A stretch of 64,000 nucleotides of DNA from Gryganskiella cystojenkinii (GCA_015852425.1 JAAAIG010000063.1:16279-80278), one strand, 5' to 3'. Shown: positions 21,641 to 35,051, counted from the stretch's first letter. Numbers and translations are program-made. Notes: a model not told the origin generated them from the letters alone.

Positions 21641-21748
21641 AAAAAAAAAAAAAAAAAAAAAAAAATTGTGAACCATTGAAAATTGAAAACTGCTAAAACA
21701 ATCACGAAAATTAAAAAGCAGGTGTCACCCAACTCCATTTTTTATTTT

Positions 21749-22968
21749 TTATTGTTTCTTTTTAGAAGAGGAAGCTTGCAGGGAGACCGCAGGCAAGACT
21801 CTCCGCCAGAGGTAAATCGAGGGGCTCGAGTTATCCTTTCGCATGTCATGATGATAATAGATCACGAGGATCGAAACACCAAACATGGCCATTCCGGAAA
21901 AGAAATGCCACACCGCGTGGAATTGGGGGTTGAAACTCGTCAGGGTCTCGGGACTCACACCGTTGATGTACACACAGAGATTGTAATCGATCAACCAAGT
22001 CAACGCCGCGATCACCGCCGCACCCAACGAGACCTTGGTCAACGGAACGATGAAGGCGTTGGGTCGGATCGACTGCCTTTGAACGTAAAACCCTCTCAAA
22101 AGATAGACGACACCGACCTGCATCAAGATGTTGTTGGTTTGAAAGGTCAGGGATTGGAGCGTGCCCGTTGTCATCGAGAAGAACGTCGTCGTGACCGCTA
22201 AAAAAAAAAAAGAAAATCAGGGGAAAGAGGTATGAGAAGTGCGAAAAAGAACAGACAGGGAGAACTGCACAGGAAGATTACAAGCAAGAACTCGGATTTC
22301 CTGAACAAAAAAACAGAAAAGACTCCTCACCTAGCCAGATAGCTGTACAGATGGGTAACCAACGTCCTTGTTTCCCGTATTTCGTCTCGATGCAGGTGAA
22401 GATGAGAAGAGTGCTGCAGTACAACATAGGCATTTCATCTGCGACAGAAATGATTCGAGAACATAAGATTGTCAGTGATGTTTGTTCTAAAAAGTAAAAA
22501 AAAACCCCCCGCCCAAACTTGGTTCCTTTCTTCCTTTCTTCCTTTTCCTGTCTTCGAGAGAGGAGGATTTACCAAGCATTTGTGTCTTGTGCAAAAGAGA
22601 TCCATGGAAAAGAACTGAGCCGAGACCGACCATGGCGAAAATTACAAAGATCAACTTGTGTTGAATCGGACTGTTCCTGGGTAAAGTCATGTAGCCCAAT
22701 ACGCCAAACGCCGCTATGAAGAAGCTTGACATGGAGTTCCAGAATCTGAGCAAAAAAAAAAAACGCATTTAAAATAAAGGATATGGTCAATCAAATTGTC
22801 GAATGTTTTGCTGACTCATCTCTGTTCGCAGCCCTCAACATTATAATCACTGTACTCGGCGACATAATAGGAGATCACATAGTTGTTCTCGCACCAGTCG
22901 ATCGAGGCCGTGTTGGGAGACCAGTATCCAGTTTTGTCAAACGCAGGCGAGACAGAGGTCGGGGCCAT
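21749..22968 (-). CDS. Alkaline ceramidase (YPC1/YDC1/ACER family)
   Basis: Four exons (22968-22856, 22745-22573, 22438-22331, 22197-21749) join to an unbroken frame of 280 codons, the usual family length. Conserved family motifs are present in order: GYWSPNTASIDWCENNYV with YYVAEFWNSMSSF across the first intron, VGLGSVLFHGSLLHKTQML with DEMPMLY across the second, and WHFFSGMAMFG near the C-terminus. Several hydrophobic segments fit an ER or Golgi integral membrane enzyme that cleaves ceramide to sphingoid base and fatty acid. The first intron has an unusual gtacag donor, chosen because only it restores the conserved AEFWNS. A decayed copy of the last exon lies just downstream. The DUF3712-like gene ends 221 bases upstream on the same strand. 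Confidence 0.92.
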
Positions 22969-23189
22969 TTTTTTCTTGAGAAGAGGAGAGGGGGAGGGAG
23001 GATGGAGATATGGGGAGTGAAAAATGAAAAAAGGGAGGAAAGGGAGGAAAGAAAGAAAGGGAAAATTTTCAATGCTTGGCCTTTTGATTTTGCAGTCTTC
23101 GCCCACGGTCTGGGACCTGCATGGCGTAATCAATTATCCGCTCCGAAGTAAAGTATAGAAACATTTTGTTCATTTATTAATTAATAATA

Positions 23190-26100
23190 TCAAGCTGCTT
23201 TTGCAGCGGCTGCCGCTTCCTCCGGATAACTCCAGTCGACAGCTCGTTGCAGCCAAGCCAAATACTCGCGCGAGTTTTCCTTAGCCGGTTCAGGTCCCAA
23301 TGCATCGGCCTCTTCAAACCCAGATTCGGACTCGTATTCGCCATCACTTTGACTCCTCTTCATCGCTCTTCTCTTGCCGAGTCCTAGCCCCGTAAGACTA
23401 AACTCAATCTTTAAAAAGACGCCGACCTGGTCCTGATTGTACTTGATATTGGCCGCATACCCAACCCCGATGTTACCCCCTATCGTGGCCGCGATCTGAG
23501 CCTGGATATCAACATAGACGTAGGCACCCGTGAGGACCCCAAGGTTCTGAGGCAAGAACGTCGTAATCATAAACGTCCAAAACTGATAACTACTCGGAAT
23601 CTGGATCGCCAGGTATGGGGACGAACTGATCACACTGGCCGCCAACGAAAACGGTTGATTCGCAATATTAATAGCTCCAAATGGAAACCCCTTCCAAAAG
23701 ACATTGGCCTGGAAAGTCTGGACCCAGAGTTCGGTCGCAACTGGGTTTTGGATCTGGACTTGGAGCATGATCTGATGATCGTTCATGAATTGCCCCACGG
23801 TCGTGTTGCCGTTGCCTCCGGCGACCATCCTTGCTGGAGGGTTCATTCCGGGGACGACGGTCACCATCTTTAGAGATTCCATGATTGGTGCCAAAGAGAC
23901 GATCGAGCTCGAGGTCGAGTCGCCATAAATTGTTGCAGCGAAATTGGTCCCGATAATGTACTCTGTAAAGAAGGCGTCACGGAAGGTGGTGTTCGTCGGT
24001 TGGATATGAACCTGGGCTGCGAGTGGGTTCTGCCCTGGGTTCAGTTTTAGGTTCGATAGGAGGACATCACCAATGTACATGGTCTCGTTGTCGATCGTGG
24101 CTTGAACATGTAAACGGGCGGGTCCTGCATCGACTGCAAAGATGGAAGGATTGTTGATAATGACGGTCGCGTTGATAGTCACATAATCCTTGTTGCCTCC
24201 GACGACCAGGATATTGCTCAGGACCGGTTGCATGGATTTGAAATCGATACCTGGGAGCGTCAAGGAGGTGTTGAATGGAACTGTGATGTTGACTTGCCCC
24301 AGGGAAGTGACCGCGGTACTTTGAGCGCTTCCTATGATGTCAAACGTAGCCATCTTTTGTTGAGCGACCGTGATCAAAAACTTCTCAAACTCATCATGTG
24401 CATTGGCTCGGACCGGTAGAGGTGACATGGGTAACGAGAACGAAATGTTGTTGTGAGCCATGTCCGAGTTGGTCCTGTTCCAGACAGCGGTTGTAATATC
24501 AGCCACGGGAGTGTTATCATAGGTCAGGGTCATGACCGCGTTCTCAAGGTTCGTGATATTCATCGAGATATTGAACGGTAATTGAAAGACAGCTGCGATG
24601 GAAGAAGAAGAAGCCATGGGCACCCAGGGTTGATCTGGTGTCATCTTTAGGTTGAGGTTGGCGATATCAATTTCCTTGATGAATTCCATGGGTGTTGGCG
24701 GCAAAAGGGGGATCGACATCTTTGTCGAGACAATCGCAGTGGTCATCCAAGAGACCGCGTTCACGCCATCCGGTAAGACTGAGACGCCTTGTCCATAAGC
24801 AGTGCTTGGCGTGTTGGCAAGGTAGTTGGAGATCATGCTCGATAGTTCCTGAAGTGACTGAGTGGTGTTTTGTTTGAGGATCGTTCCTTGTAATTCCAGG
24901 ATCGTGGGTTGACCGCCCGTGAGCACTGCATTCTTGGCAACGATGCGACCGAGATAAGCGGTCTTGAGGAACATGTCTATGGTCAGAGTACCGAGGGACA
25001 TGCCGATGGGGGAAGGGTTTGGGATCGAGACTTTGATCGCAGCCAGGGCGCCGGTCCCGTCCGGAGCATCCGAGGGGATATCGAAGGCGAGGATTTTGAG
25101 GTCCGAGAAGTTGTTCAAACCTATTGAAGAAAAATAACGTGCATGAAATTAGAAAAAGGATGACCTTTCCTTTACACTATCAGAAACAAGACGGCGGTTA
25201 TAACGCGCACATACCAGCGAGATTCAAGGACTTGTCTAGACTCAGACCCTTGATAGTTCTGCCAATGACCGAAACATCAATGTCGGCTGTGATTCTCCAC
25301 AAAAAGCTCTCCGAGGCCATCTAATTTCATGAGATAGAGAGATATAGAGAGATGAGCTCTTCTGTTGCTTATGTCTTTTCGTGTGATTTTTTCCCTATTT
25401 CCCATGAAACTGTTTCCTTTGAAGAGTTTTGGAGTGTGGGAAGCAAAGAGACTCCCTGTACCACCTCCACCAAGCAAACACAACCATCGTGTCTGAACAA
25501 TTGTTGAGGAATGGCAACAAACAGACATGCCGTACAATAACCTGATCCACAAACGTCTCTTCTAGATGATCCTCTCCCCCTCCCCTTTTCCCCCATTGTA
25601 TCTTACCATGACTTTAGCGAACTCTCCAAAGAGAACTGGGTCCATAATCTGGAAGGTGGTCTGCTGCGAAAACTCGGCCTTGGAAAACGCCTTCTTTTTG
25701 ATGCTCCCCAACTGCATGGTTCCGACTTTTGGTTGCGAGTCGGCTGTAGTGGGCACGCCACCACCAGCTGACGCAGTTCGGATCCAGTACACCTGAACGG
25801 GTGCCTGGAACTCGACTGTGGCTGCAAACAATGAAGGAATTCCGAGAATAGCAGCATCGACCGAGACCTGAATACTGGTCTCCTGAGGGTGGGTCATGTT
25901 CATTTGTAGGATCGTCATCGTACTCGAGTTCATGATGAGTTGAGCGACTTTGGGGATGATGACGATCAACAACAATGGGATAAAGATGGCCAAGAAAATA
26001 CAAGTCGAGACTAGACAGATGCCCCAAAACTTTTTCCGACGATAAAAAGGTTTTGGATAGGGCCGTTTTTCGGTTTCGTATTCATGTTCGTACTCCTCGA

Positions 26101-26392
26101 AAGAGTCATTGTTGTGTTCTTCATCGTCGTTAAGAGAGTCGAGAAGGTGTTTGGATTTCTCAGGGTTGGCGATCGTGTTGCTGATGTTGAAATTAAGAGA
26201 GAGTCGTTTCTTTGCTGAGGAGTCTGTCATGTGTGTTGGTCGTGAGGATGAATCTGTGGAGAGAAAAGAAAAGAAGGACGAAGGTCGACTTGCTGTGGGT
26301 GGATTACTATTGTGGTCCTGATACTCGATCTCGTCGTCGTTATAGGGTAGTGCTGGATCCGTTGGATCGTGTGAGGGTATCGATGTGGGCAT
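23190..26392 (-). CDS. DUF3712-like type II membrane protein
   Basis: Three exons (26392-25607, 25320-25215, 25120-23190) give 940 codons in one frame. Residues 1-130 are acidic and Ser-rich and predicted cytosolic. A basic stretch (YPKPFYRRKKFWG) precedes one transmembrane segment (ICLVSTCIFLAIFIPLLLIV) at about 140-165. The rest is a long beta-rich lumenal or extracellular part with many N-glycosylation sequons and repeated LEA/DUF3712-like patterns such as VSIPNPSPIGMSLGTLTIDM and VTINATVIINNPSIF. A short acidic/Ala-rich C-terminal tail follows. The layout resembles the fungal DUF3712 family, which includes the yeast vacuolar protein Tag1, implicated in ending autophagy; that functional link is inference. 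No lesion is seen. Confidence 0.75.
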
Positions 26393-27544
26393 TGTGATAG
26401 GTGATGTACAAGGGAGGATAAATGAAAGGAGGGGATCAAATGATGAGCAAATGTGGAGAAGGAAAAATGTGGAGGGGGGGGGGGGGTTAACAGAAGAGAG
26501 GGTCAAGGGAAGAGAAATGAAGAGAGAGGAAGGAAGGAGAAGGAGGGAAAAAGAAACAAGGAGGATTGAATGTCGATTACGATTAAAAGAGTAACAATCA
26601 AGCAAAAATAAAGGCTGACAAGAGGGGTGAGGACAGGTTCAGAACCTTTTTCTTCTGGTGGCGGGGACCATGGCCTCGGCGCTTGTCTTTATATGATTGC
26701 GAAATGAGTGATTGATGAATATTTCCTGAGAAAGGAAAAGAAGGGTGCTCACAGACCAACGACGAGGATCTCTGTTAAATTCCCTAAGGCTTTGCTGTTT
26801 GCTTGTTGATTCCGTAAGATAGCAAACAGCAAGCACACATGTCTCTCTCGCACAAAAAGATCATACGATGTCCAGAAAAAGGCAAGACCAGAGTACAAGG
26901 ACACCGCCCTGGATACATTCCTGCATTGTGGAGGTAGAAGATGGAAACATGAACGAAGTTTAAGTGAAAAATGCACGAGGAGAAGAAACATTCGTGTGAA
27001 GATATGCTGACTGCTAAAAAAAAAAGAAAACACACAGGGTACCTGACCCAAGTACATTTTATTTCTCCACCACGGAATCCCGAGCACAGAGGAGTGGAAG
27101 ATGAAATGGCCAAAACAACATGCGCACAGAGGTAAAATTGTAAATTGGGACTTGGAGACTGTGCATGTGCTTCCATTTGATTGTGTACAGTAGTAATTTT
27201 TTTCTTTCTTTTACGGACAAATGGACGGCTCTCAAGATGGAAGCAAAGAGAGCACAAAACGAAGGCATACAAAAAAAAAGGTATTTGTGATGACCCATTC
27301 AATAAGAAAAGGACTTACGCTATTGCAGTCCAGGCAACCCTGAAAATGGTACTGTGCTGGAAACCTGAGAAAAAGAGATCTCTGCTAAGTAAAATGACTC
27401 GATAAGATTCCGTAGTCGAGCCATCTGTCCATCTCTGCCTCCAACGCCTCTTTGCAGTACAGATGCACGATACATTACGAAGGTACAAAAACACGTAGAA
27501 TGGTATAGTCGTGGATCCACGATCTCTCTTATATTATCTCTAGA
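26393..27544. other. Intergenic, no gene recognised
   Basis: Holds the promoter of the DUF3712-like gene (with a G13-type run at about 26474-26486 and purine-rich DNA) and the downstream region of the Hsp70-like gene. A 172-codon minus frame at 26784-27302 has no protein-like features. Confidence 0.5.
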
Positions 27545-30159
27545 CTATTGAAAAGCCTTGTTATGCTGCGAGGCGCTTTTCAGGCCATAAATTACAGCGC
27601 CACGAGCCACTGCAAGCTCGGCCTTTTGGACCATGATCACATTCTTGACCAGCATCGCTGGGGGTCCGCCATTGCGGGACGAGGTCGAACTGCGACCGTG
27701 CGTCGACGTGGGTTGAGATTCGCTTAATGGCGTCGGCAATAAAGTCTTCAGTCGGTGCGACAAATATTTGCTGGAACCAAGTCCTCCGACGAGGAACAAA
27801 CCGGCACAGATAGGGTGATTCTTGAGTTGTTCCTCGATCAAAAGCTGGACTTTAGTCACCACAGGATCAAAGACCTTCTCACTGAGCTCTTGTCCGGTCA
27901 AAGACATGTACTCATCCTCGAGCCATGATGGAGCCGGATCCAGTTCGTTCACATCCAATCCCAGGGGCACGGCCACATGTTTGATCTCATCGACTGCAGA
28001 CGCGTCGAATTGACACTTGATCTCTGTAAAACCCTCCAACAGAGTCTCCAAAGCCTTTTGTCGCTGTGGCTTGGCATCGATGTCGATGCCGGCGAGTCTC
28101 TCGAGGACCAATGCTTTGAAATTCCAATCCAGGATTACAGACCCACAGTTTTCGGCATGAGAACTGGACAGACGCATAAACTGACGAACACCCAGGGAAT
28201 CGTCGACTTGGAACACGGTGACATGTGTCGTCATACCTCCCGCATCGCAGACAATAAACGTATCCTTGTCCTCGAGTGTCTCGAACTCTGCACAGTGTTC
28301 TCGGCAGTAAGTCGCTGCCGCCTCGGCCTCTGTGATCACAGTCATGTTGACAGCCGGTGTTTGGATGATAACGCCTGCTTCGACATAGCATCTCAAGACG
28401 AGTTCTCGCGTTGGTAGCGTCCATGACTGAGGGATGGTGATACAATAATGAATAGGGACCGACTCGGCCGCGACAACTTGACTCTTGTTGATCTCCTCGA
28501 GAATGTGGCGATGAACACTTCGGAGATAATGGATAAAGGCGTCCGTGAGGTGGAGTCCATGCTGCAACTGTCCTCGAGCGCCTTGGTCAAAGAGTAAGAT
28601 TTTGTAGTCCTGGACTAGGAACCGATCCGTCTTGGATCGTTTATAGCTAGCCAACGCTGACGAGCCCCAGTCCTCAAAGGTTCGATCCTTGTCCGCCTTG
28701 TAAAGACTGACAGTCGGTACTTTCGAGTATGCACTCACTTGCTTCGGCCTAAGCATAATGAGGGAGAGAGTGGATGAATGGATCGAGACAATCGCGCGCA
28801 ATGTTAGCATATTTAAAATCGAAAATGTCATGGTTCTGGTCGTTTCCGGTTGCGGCTGCGGTTGTTTAAGTGATATACCATTTGACGATATCAATCATTT
28901 CCCCATCGTTCTGATGCGCATAAGAGACGGCCGTAAACGTGTTTCCAAAGTCGATGCCGACCACGATTCCATTCTTCTTGGGCCGCCTCCTCTTCTTGGC
29001 ATCGCCCTCTAGTCGTTGAGCGTCGACTACGGTCCTATCGATGACTTTGCCCTCCTTGTCGACGTCAATCTCATCGCCCCAGAAGTTTGCCAGGAGTGTG
29101 TTGTGTCTTTGTTTGATCTACACAACGACAAAAGAATAAAAGTTGAAACAAAAGCAATAGGAGGTTAGTCTTGGCCCCTTGATGAGTCTAAACGGGTATT
29201 TGCCACCAAAAAATAAAATAAAATAATCACAAGCATAGGGAAAAGTGTTGCTCTACCTCGATCCGTGGAACAGGCCGTTCGAGAAGCAGCTTTGTGCGCA
29301 TAGGATTCTTGATTATGCTCGGAGGTCCAGCGGCTAGAAGATTGTTTTGTTTTTAGGTCCGTTGTGGCACAGCAACGAAAAAAATAAAAAAAACAAAGCA
29401 AAGTGAGAAAAAAAAGGAAAACAACGCCACAGGGGGATTGATAAAGGCATGAACGAACGTGCGGTAAGATGGAGAGAAAGGGATTGGGCTGGCGTTAGAA
29501 TTTTGCCTCCAGAAACTTGCTGAAAAAGAATATGCTTATTTACCGATGAAAACAGGTCGTATGCCGTTTGCACCTGTGAGGGTTAGGGGCATCCTTGTCT
29601 GATTTGGAGAAGATATCAGGGTGATAGGTCCTGCGGGAATGGACCCTGCGGGGAGAATCATGATGGGCGGTCTCTGTTGTACACGCATCGGTGACCCGGT
29701 AACAAGTTGAGGAAAGGTCTGCGTCCTGTAAACCGGCCTGGGCGCATTAACAGCCTGGTGAGCATAACCTGGCTGTGGCTGTGGCTGTTGTTGCTGAGAT
29801 TGCTGCTGGTTGTAGAGCTGTTGGAGCTGGTGCTGTTGTAACTGGTGATGTTGGATAATCTGACGAGAATGTTGGATAGAGGGATCGACAGCGTAGAGCT
29901 GAGACTGCGATTGGGACCGTTGGTGAAGCTGGTATTGCTGCTGTTGCTGCTGCTGTTGCTGAAGATGGTGGTGGTGGTTTGCACTAGTGGTGGTTGAAAT
30001 AGCACCATTGGGCTGAGCACCAACCATACCCCCGACGACAGCAGCAGCAGCTGGGACCAGTGGCGCAGGCTGGGCTTGGACCAGCGGTCTTACAGCAGGT
30101 TGCTGTTGCTGTTGCTGTTGCAGTGGGTAGTAGTGCTGTTGCTGCTGATGTGCCGCCAT
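27545..30159 (-). CDS. Hsp70-like (HSPA12-type) ATPase with long polyQ N-terminus
   Basis: Four exons (30159-29544, 29333-29257, 29117-28879, 28748-27545) join to 711 codons. Residues 1-205 are dominated by Gln and His runs and resemble a prion-like low-complexity region. From about 275 an actin-like ATPase fold follows: phosphate-1 GIVVGIDFGNTFTAVSYAHQ, phosphate-2 IVCDAGGMTTHVTVFQV, and the adenosine motif GLFLVGGLGSSKYL. There is no recognisable Hsp70 substrate-binding domain or EEVD tail, so it belongs with HSPA12-like relatives and not canonical chaperones. Its client or partner is unknown. The gene is divergent from the PPP1R37-like gene, with about 440 bases between start codons. The polyQ part is encoded in the same frame with clean splice sites, so it is real gene structure. 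Confidence 0.88.
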
Positions 30160-30601
30160 GGATGATGGCGGTGTGGGGTTGAATGGAGAGAGAAGGAGAG
30201 GGAGGGTCGAGTTCAGGGATTGGGAATGAGACCAAAGAAAGAAAAAGATTAAAAAACGATTAAAAAGATTAAAAAAAGGTCGTTTGCAGGGTTGCAGGCA
30301 GGCAGGGGTAGGTCCATAAAAAAAAAAACGTGCGAAATAAAGTCATTTTCGCTTCCATCCAGTCAGAGCAGCGAACAGGTGGGTGGTGGGTGCTCTCATT
30401 CCCTCTTTTCCCTCTGCCATCACTGACCCACGCGGTGCCTTCTTTCTTTTTTTCTTCTTCTTTGCCTTCATTCTCTCTCCACCTTCTCACGCATCCGTAT
30501 CATTATAATTATTATACATTTTATACATTTCTCCCTCCCAAATATTACTAGTATTGTCAGCAGCTACATCATCATCATCCCCCCCTCTCACCCAGTCTCT
30601 C
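30160..30601. promoter_or_regulatory. Shared upstream region, Hsp70-like and PPP1R37-like genes
   Basis: About 440 bases between divergent start codons. It contains CT-rich leader sequence toward the plus gene and poly-A stretches at about 30248-30280 and 30318-30329. No defined operator was recognised. Confidence 0.4.
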
Positions 30602-33600
30602 ATGATTGGCATCCACCACAAAGAGACAAACCCTGAAGCCATGGACCCTCCTCCACCTGCGTCCCCATCTTCCACTCCTGTCACTCCCAAAAGTAGCCTC
30701 GCCAACGGAGATAGTACCCATACAGACAATGGGATAGCAAAGATTGAACACCTGAACCTGGAACAAACACAACAAGAGCCGGCTCTATCAACAACAACAA
30801 CGACAAAAACAGAATCAACTCCAGCTATCCCCCCTCTTCCAGCACTCGACCCACTCACCCCGCTCTCAGACGCGTCCTCGGCCGCGACCGAGCTGTCCGA
30901 GGAAGACAAGGAGGCAGCACTCGCGGATGCAATTCACTCGACTGCTTCTTCATCCAACAATGAACCGGATCAACCTTCTCAGCAGACAGGAGCACCAGAC
31001 GACGGCCAGCCTCGACCTCAACAACAACAACATGGAAGTATGTGTTCAAAATGCTCTCATCCTTTCTTTTTTTTTTTTTTTTTGGTCCTTGTCGCAAAAA
31101 AGGACGCACCTTGGCCAAAGCAAAAACAAGCAAAGAACACGCTGTTTTTTACTCACCTACTCGTTTCCCCTCCTCTTTCCCCCCACTTTCTGCTCCAGTG
31201 ATCATCATTGGCACAAAGACAAAGCTCAAGAGACCTCCACTTCGGCCGATCGACCTCGACAGCACCCCTTCAAAGTCCATCCTGAAAAAGGAGAGTTCTT
31301 ACCCCTTTATCGAACAGCCCATCCGGAACCCCATCTTCAAGTCCCAATGGCTCCAGAGTACTGTCAGCAAACTGGCCGTCATCAGCGGACCTGCTGTCCC
31401 AACAGCCTACACTGCAGACCAACCCTCCATGTTTAGAAAACTCGTGGCACAAGCTACAGCTGCAACTCAGGTCACGCCGGCAGCAGGACACGGAGCATCA
31501 GCAACCACTCCCTCAGGATCGTCTCAACAACAGCAACAACAACAACAACAGAGACAACTCCAACGGACAAATTCTGGACCACCCATCTTTGCCAACAATG
31601 AACAACGACGACCCCTTCTGGAATCTCGTGACAGCTCTTCCTCCATCCTCTCCACAAAGGCGTTGAAACGCGTACGGTTCTCGGTCGGACAATTGGCTAC
31701 AGAGCATGTCTTTTACCATGACGATGCCTACGAGTCTGCAGAGGAAACTGAGCCATCATCTCGTCCTGCCCCAATCACCACTGTGGTTCAACCCAAAAAA
31801 CCTCTGATGACCTCGGATGGTGTCGTGGTCGATGACAATATTTATACTGCCAAGGAGATCATGAACTACTACCTCGCTGCTTGCAACAACCGCGAAGAGT
31901 TTCCTGTGGACCGACTCGTCTCAGAGATGCGTACTGCCTCCAGTAGACAGTCAAATCCTCTGTTGACGACCATTGATCTGACTGGTAAATATAGAGTCGT
32001 GTCGGGTTTTTTTGCCCTCATTTGCAGACTGTGAGCATTGAACTGGAACATAATAATGAGATATGAACGTATATTTCTTTATTTTTTTTTATCCCCTCTT
32101 TCTTTATAGACGAACTTTTATTGCGAAAGACTCTGGACCCCATCTCAGATGTGTTGACACTTGAATTTGGGCTGAGCCACCTCATTTTGGATAACTGTGG
32201 TCTCGAGGATGATGTAACGTGGACAAAGGAAAATGCTTTAAAGACAATGCCATGTGGCTTATCAAGAGTTCTGCAAGCTGAGTCTTTTTGTCTCCTTACT
32301 CTCTATGACCTTATTAGACCTTGAAAATGCTTTTGTACAGTCTGTTGCTCACCGACACGCTTACGACGCTCAGTATTCAGGACAACAAAAAGATCAAATC
32401 TACAGGATTTAAATACGTTTCAGTCTTTGTCAAAAAGACAAAGTCGCTCAAGAGCTTGAATGTCTCTGGAGTTGCGATGGACAAGAAGGCGATCGAGTTT
32501 TTAGCCCATGCGCTCAAGATTGGCCGTTTGGGTTTTGGGTCGCGTCTTGAGGAATTGCGCATGGATCGTTGTGGACTGCGCGGCAACCTACTGGAGACAA
32601 TGGGTACGTTCTTGGCAGAGCCGTGGTTCTGTGGACCGGTCGCTATCACTGTTCTTGGTAAGAAAAAAAAAACTAACAATATCTTCTATTATTCTGACTC
32701 TTTAATAGCTCCTGCTATCAGAGAATCCAACTTGCGACAAGTTTCTATGAGATCCAATAGGATTGGCAGCACTGGCGGCGTTTGGATTGGCGTCTTGATG
32801 CGCGACTATGATGATCAACCCAACAAAGCGATACCCATTAACAACGAGGAACAAGGATTCCGAAGAGTTTTCCCCGGCATTGTCAACCCAGAGCTTTTGA
32901 AGCGCACCAGAGGCGTGGAGGTCCTCGATATCTCGGACAATGACTTGCGCGTAGGTTCTTTTTCGAATCCGGGAGTAGATGGATGTTCACACATGTCAAA
33001 GTATGACTCTGGTTCTCACGCGAATATAACTCTACCCCCTCCCCCAATACGTTATAGCAAGGAGCGGATTATGTGGCTCAGACTCTGCGTAGGAATATGT
33101 CGCTGAAGTGCTTGATCATGGCCAACAACAATCTGGATCCCGCTAGACTCGTCGTGATTGCCGACGCTCTGGTAAGAGAAAACTCTGTCTCGGCAGAGAC
33201 GAATGATCTTTGGCACTCCAACGTAAAAATACTGACAAAACAAAACTCTATACTTCCGTTCCTTAGAAACTCAACATTGGCTTGGAAACCTTGGACCTGA
33301 GTCATAATCGCATCTGTGGACCAGTGATCACCGGTGTCAATGCTTTAACCTCCAAATTGGCATACAACCAATCCCTGACCAAACTCAGCTTGTCCAATAC
33401 TGGGCTCCAATCCGAGGGAGCCATCGCTCTGGCAGAGTTCTTGCCCGAAACTCGAGTCCTGACCCAGCTGGATCTGACAGGAAACGATCTCGTCGACATT
33501 GCCGGCGTCATGGCCTTGTCTGTCAGTATCCGGATGAACAAGAGTTTGACCTGTCTGGACATGAATGTACCCCCGAACGACGCAGAGTTTGCTCGACTCT

Positions 33601-35051
33601 CGCGAGATATCCTGCGTGCATGCATTCGCAACATGGAGGAGAAGACTGGAAAGGACGCGTTTGGGATGCCATCGCCGGACGACTTGCCAACAAATACAAT
33701 CTTTCGACAGCCCTCGCCAACCATTATACCCGAGCCCGTAGTGGCACCTGTCAACCAGGACTTGCAGTGGTCCTTGCTTGAGACTGTCGCTGTGGAGCTG
33801 TACCGTACCCGCGAGACCTTGACGGCGCTGGGCAAAGCCTTGAAACATGAGCGGATGATGAGAGAACAGTGGCAAATGGAACATTATCACCGAACGATGG
33901 ATGCTCATATCAGTCGACCTGTCGCACCAGAGAGTGAGGAGACTGAGGCGAATGGAGTTGCTGTTAATCCTGCCCCAACGATTGAACCGCTTATTCAAAG
34001 TCCCAGGGATGTCAGGATGCTCAACATCATGAATGGCATTTTGACTCGGGGGCCTTTCCAGATTGAGGTAAGGCATGCTCAGCTTTTGTTATTGTTGTTG
34101 TCGTTGTTGTTATTGTTGTTGTTGTGTTCAAGATAGGCGATTCTAAAACTCTTGTTTGTGTTTGCCGCATTAGCAAATATACCATCAACTCAAGAGACAT
34201 GAGGCCAACATCAAGAGTCTGATTCCAAGGATCCATAATGACAAAGCTCTGAATGAGCTCGATGTTATGTACGAGGTTCTCTTGGATTTAGCTCAATCCT
34301 ACCGCAGCCTCTTTGCCTTGCCAGAGATGCCACCGGATGTCATTGTGACCAAGAGAACCAATTCTCTTCCTACTGCGACCAAGGAGGGCCAAGTCATTGG
34401 AGATTTGACTGCTACTGCCGACACATCCATGGATGGAACAGCAGAGTTATTTCCTGTAACAGCGCCGGAGAGTGATAGTCAAGGTCCCATGGAACCTCAA
34501 CAGGTCTTGACAAAGGAGCCTGCCACCGAGAACATGGCATCGTCGTTCTTGCTGGAGGACGACGATGACCTGGACGAGGAAGTTTATACTAACGATGCCC
34601 TGATCGACGTGCGCAGGAGCTCGCTGTTGGCCGAGAATCGGTCCACCGTGACCACGGAAAACTTGGCGAACGGAGGGGAGTCATCAGGAGCAAGTCGTGG
34701 ACGCGGACAGAAACCCAGTCCGTTGTCGACAACGGCAATCACTCGAGCTGAAAGCGGTGAGCGATCACCTTCTTCCCTGGCTAGTCCCTTGGAGAAACTT
34801 AGAAAGGCTGCAGAGGAAGAGGAAGGCGAGGTTCTTCGTCGGGGCAAGGATTTGCTTGAGAATGGACTCGAGAACGGAGTCATTGAGGAGACATTGACGG
34901 GCGAGGAGCTCAAGACTCAGGTAATAAGAGCTCGCATATTTTTTTTTTTCTTCAAAAAGCTGTGCAAACTTCCTGTTGCGTGATGTTGACTTGTTTTGTT
35001 TTGTTGGTTTGAAATTAGCTCCTTGGAAGCGACAGCAAGACATCACCATAG
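30602..35051 (+). CDS. PPP1R37-like leucine-rich-repeat regulator of protein phosphatase 1
   Basis: Nine exons (30602-31037, 31199-31984, 32110-32213, 32318-32657, 32709-32950, 33058-33171, 33267-34067, 34174-34920, 35019-35051) sum to 1,200 codons in one frame. After a disordered Pro/Ser/Gln region comes KRVRFS (31666-31683), an RVxF-type PP1 docking motif. The segment YTAKEIMNYYLAACNNREEF follows, as in animal PPP1R37/LRRC68, then a ribonuclease-inhibitor-type LRR array (LSIQDNKKI, LETLDLSHNRI, LTQLDLTGNDL). The acidic C-terminus probably is disordered. Animal PPP1R37 inhibits PP1; this role is inferred here from shared order of motif, helix and LRR. The ATG at 30602 is the first in frame; a second at 30641 (gccATGG) has better context and may be the true start. 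Confidence 0.85.

Noticed and set aside
26784..27302. 172-codon minus-strand ORF
   Set aside because: Composition is erratic (Phe/Cys/Ser-rich from CT-rich DNA), with no recognisable motif; several overlapping frames are equally open.
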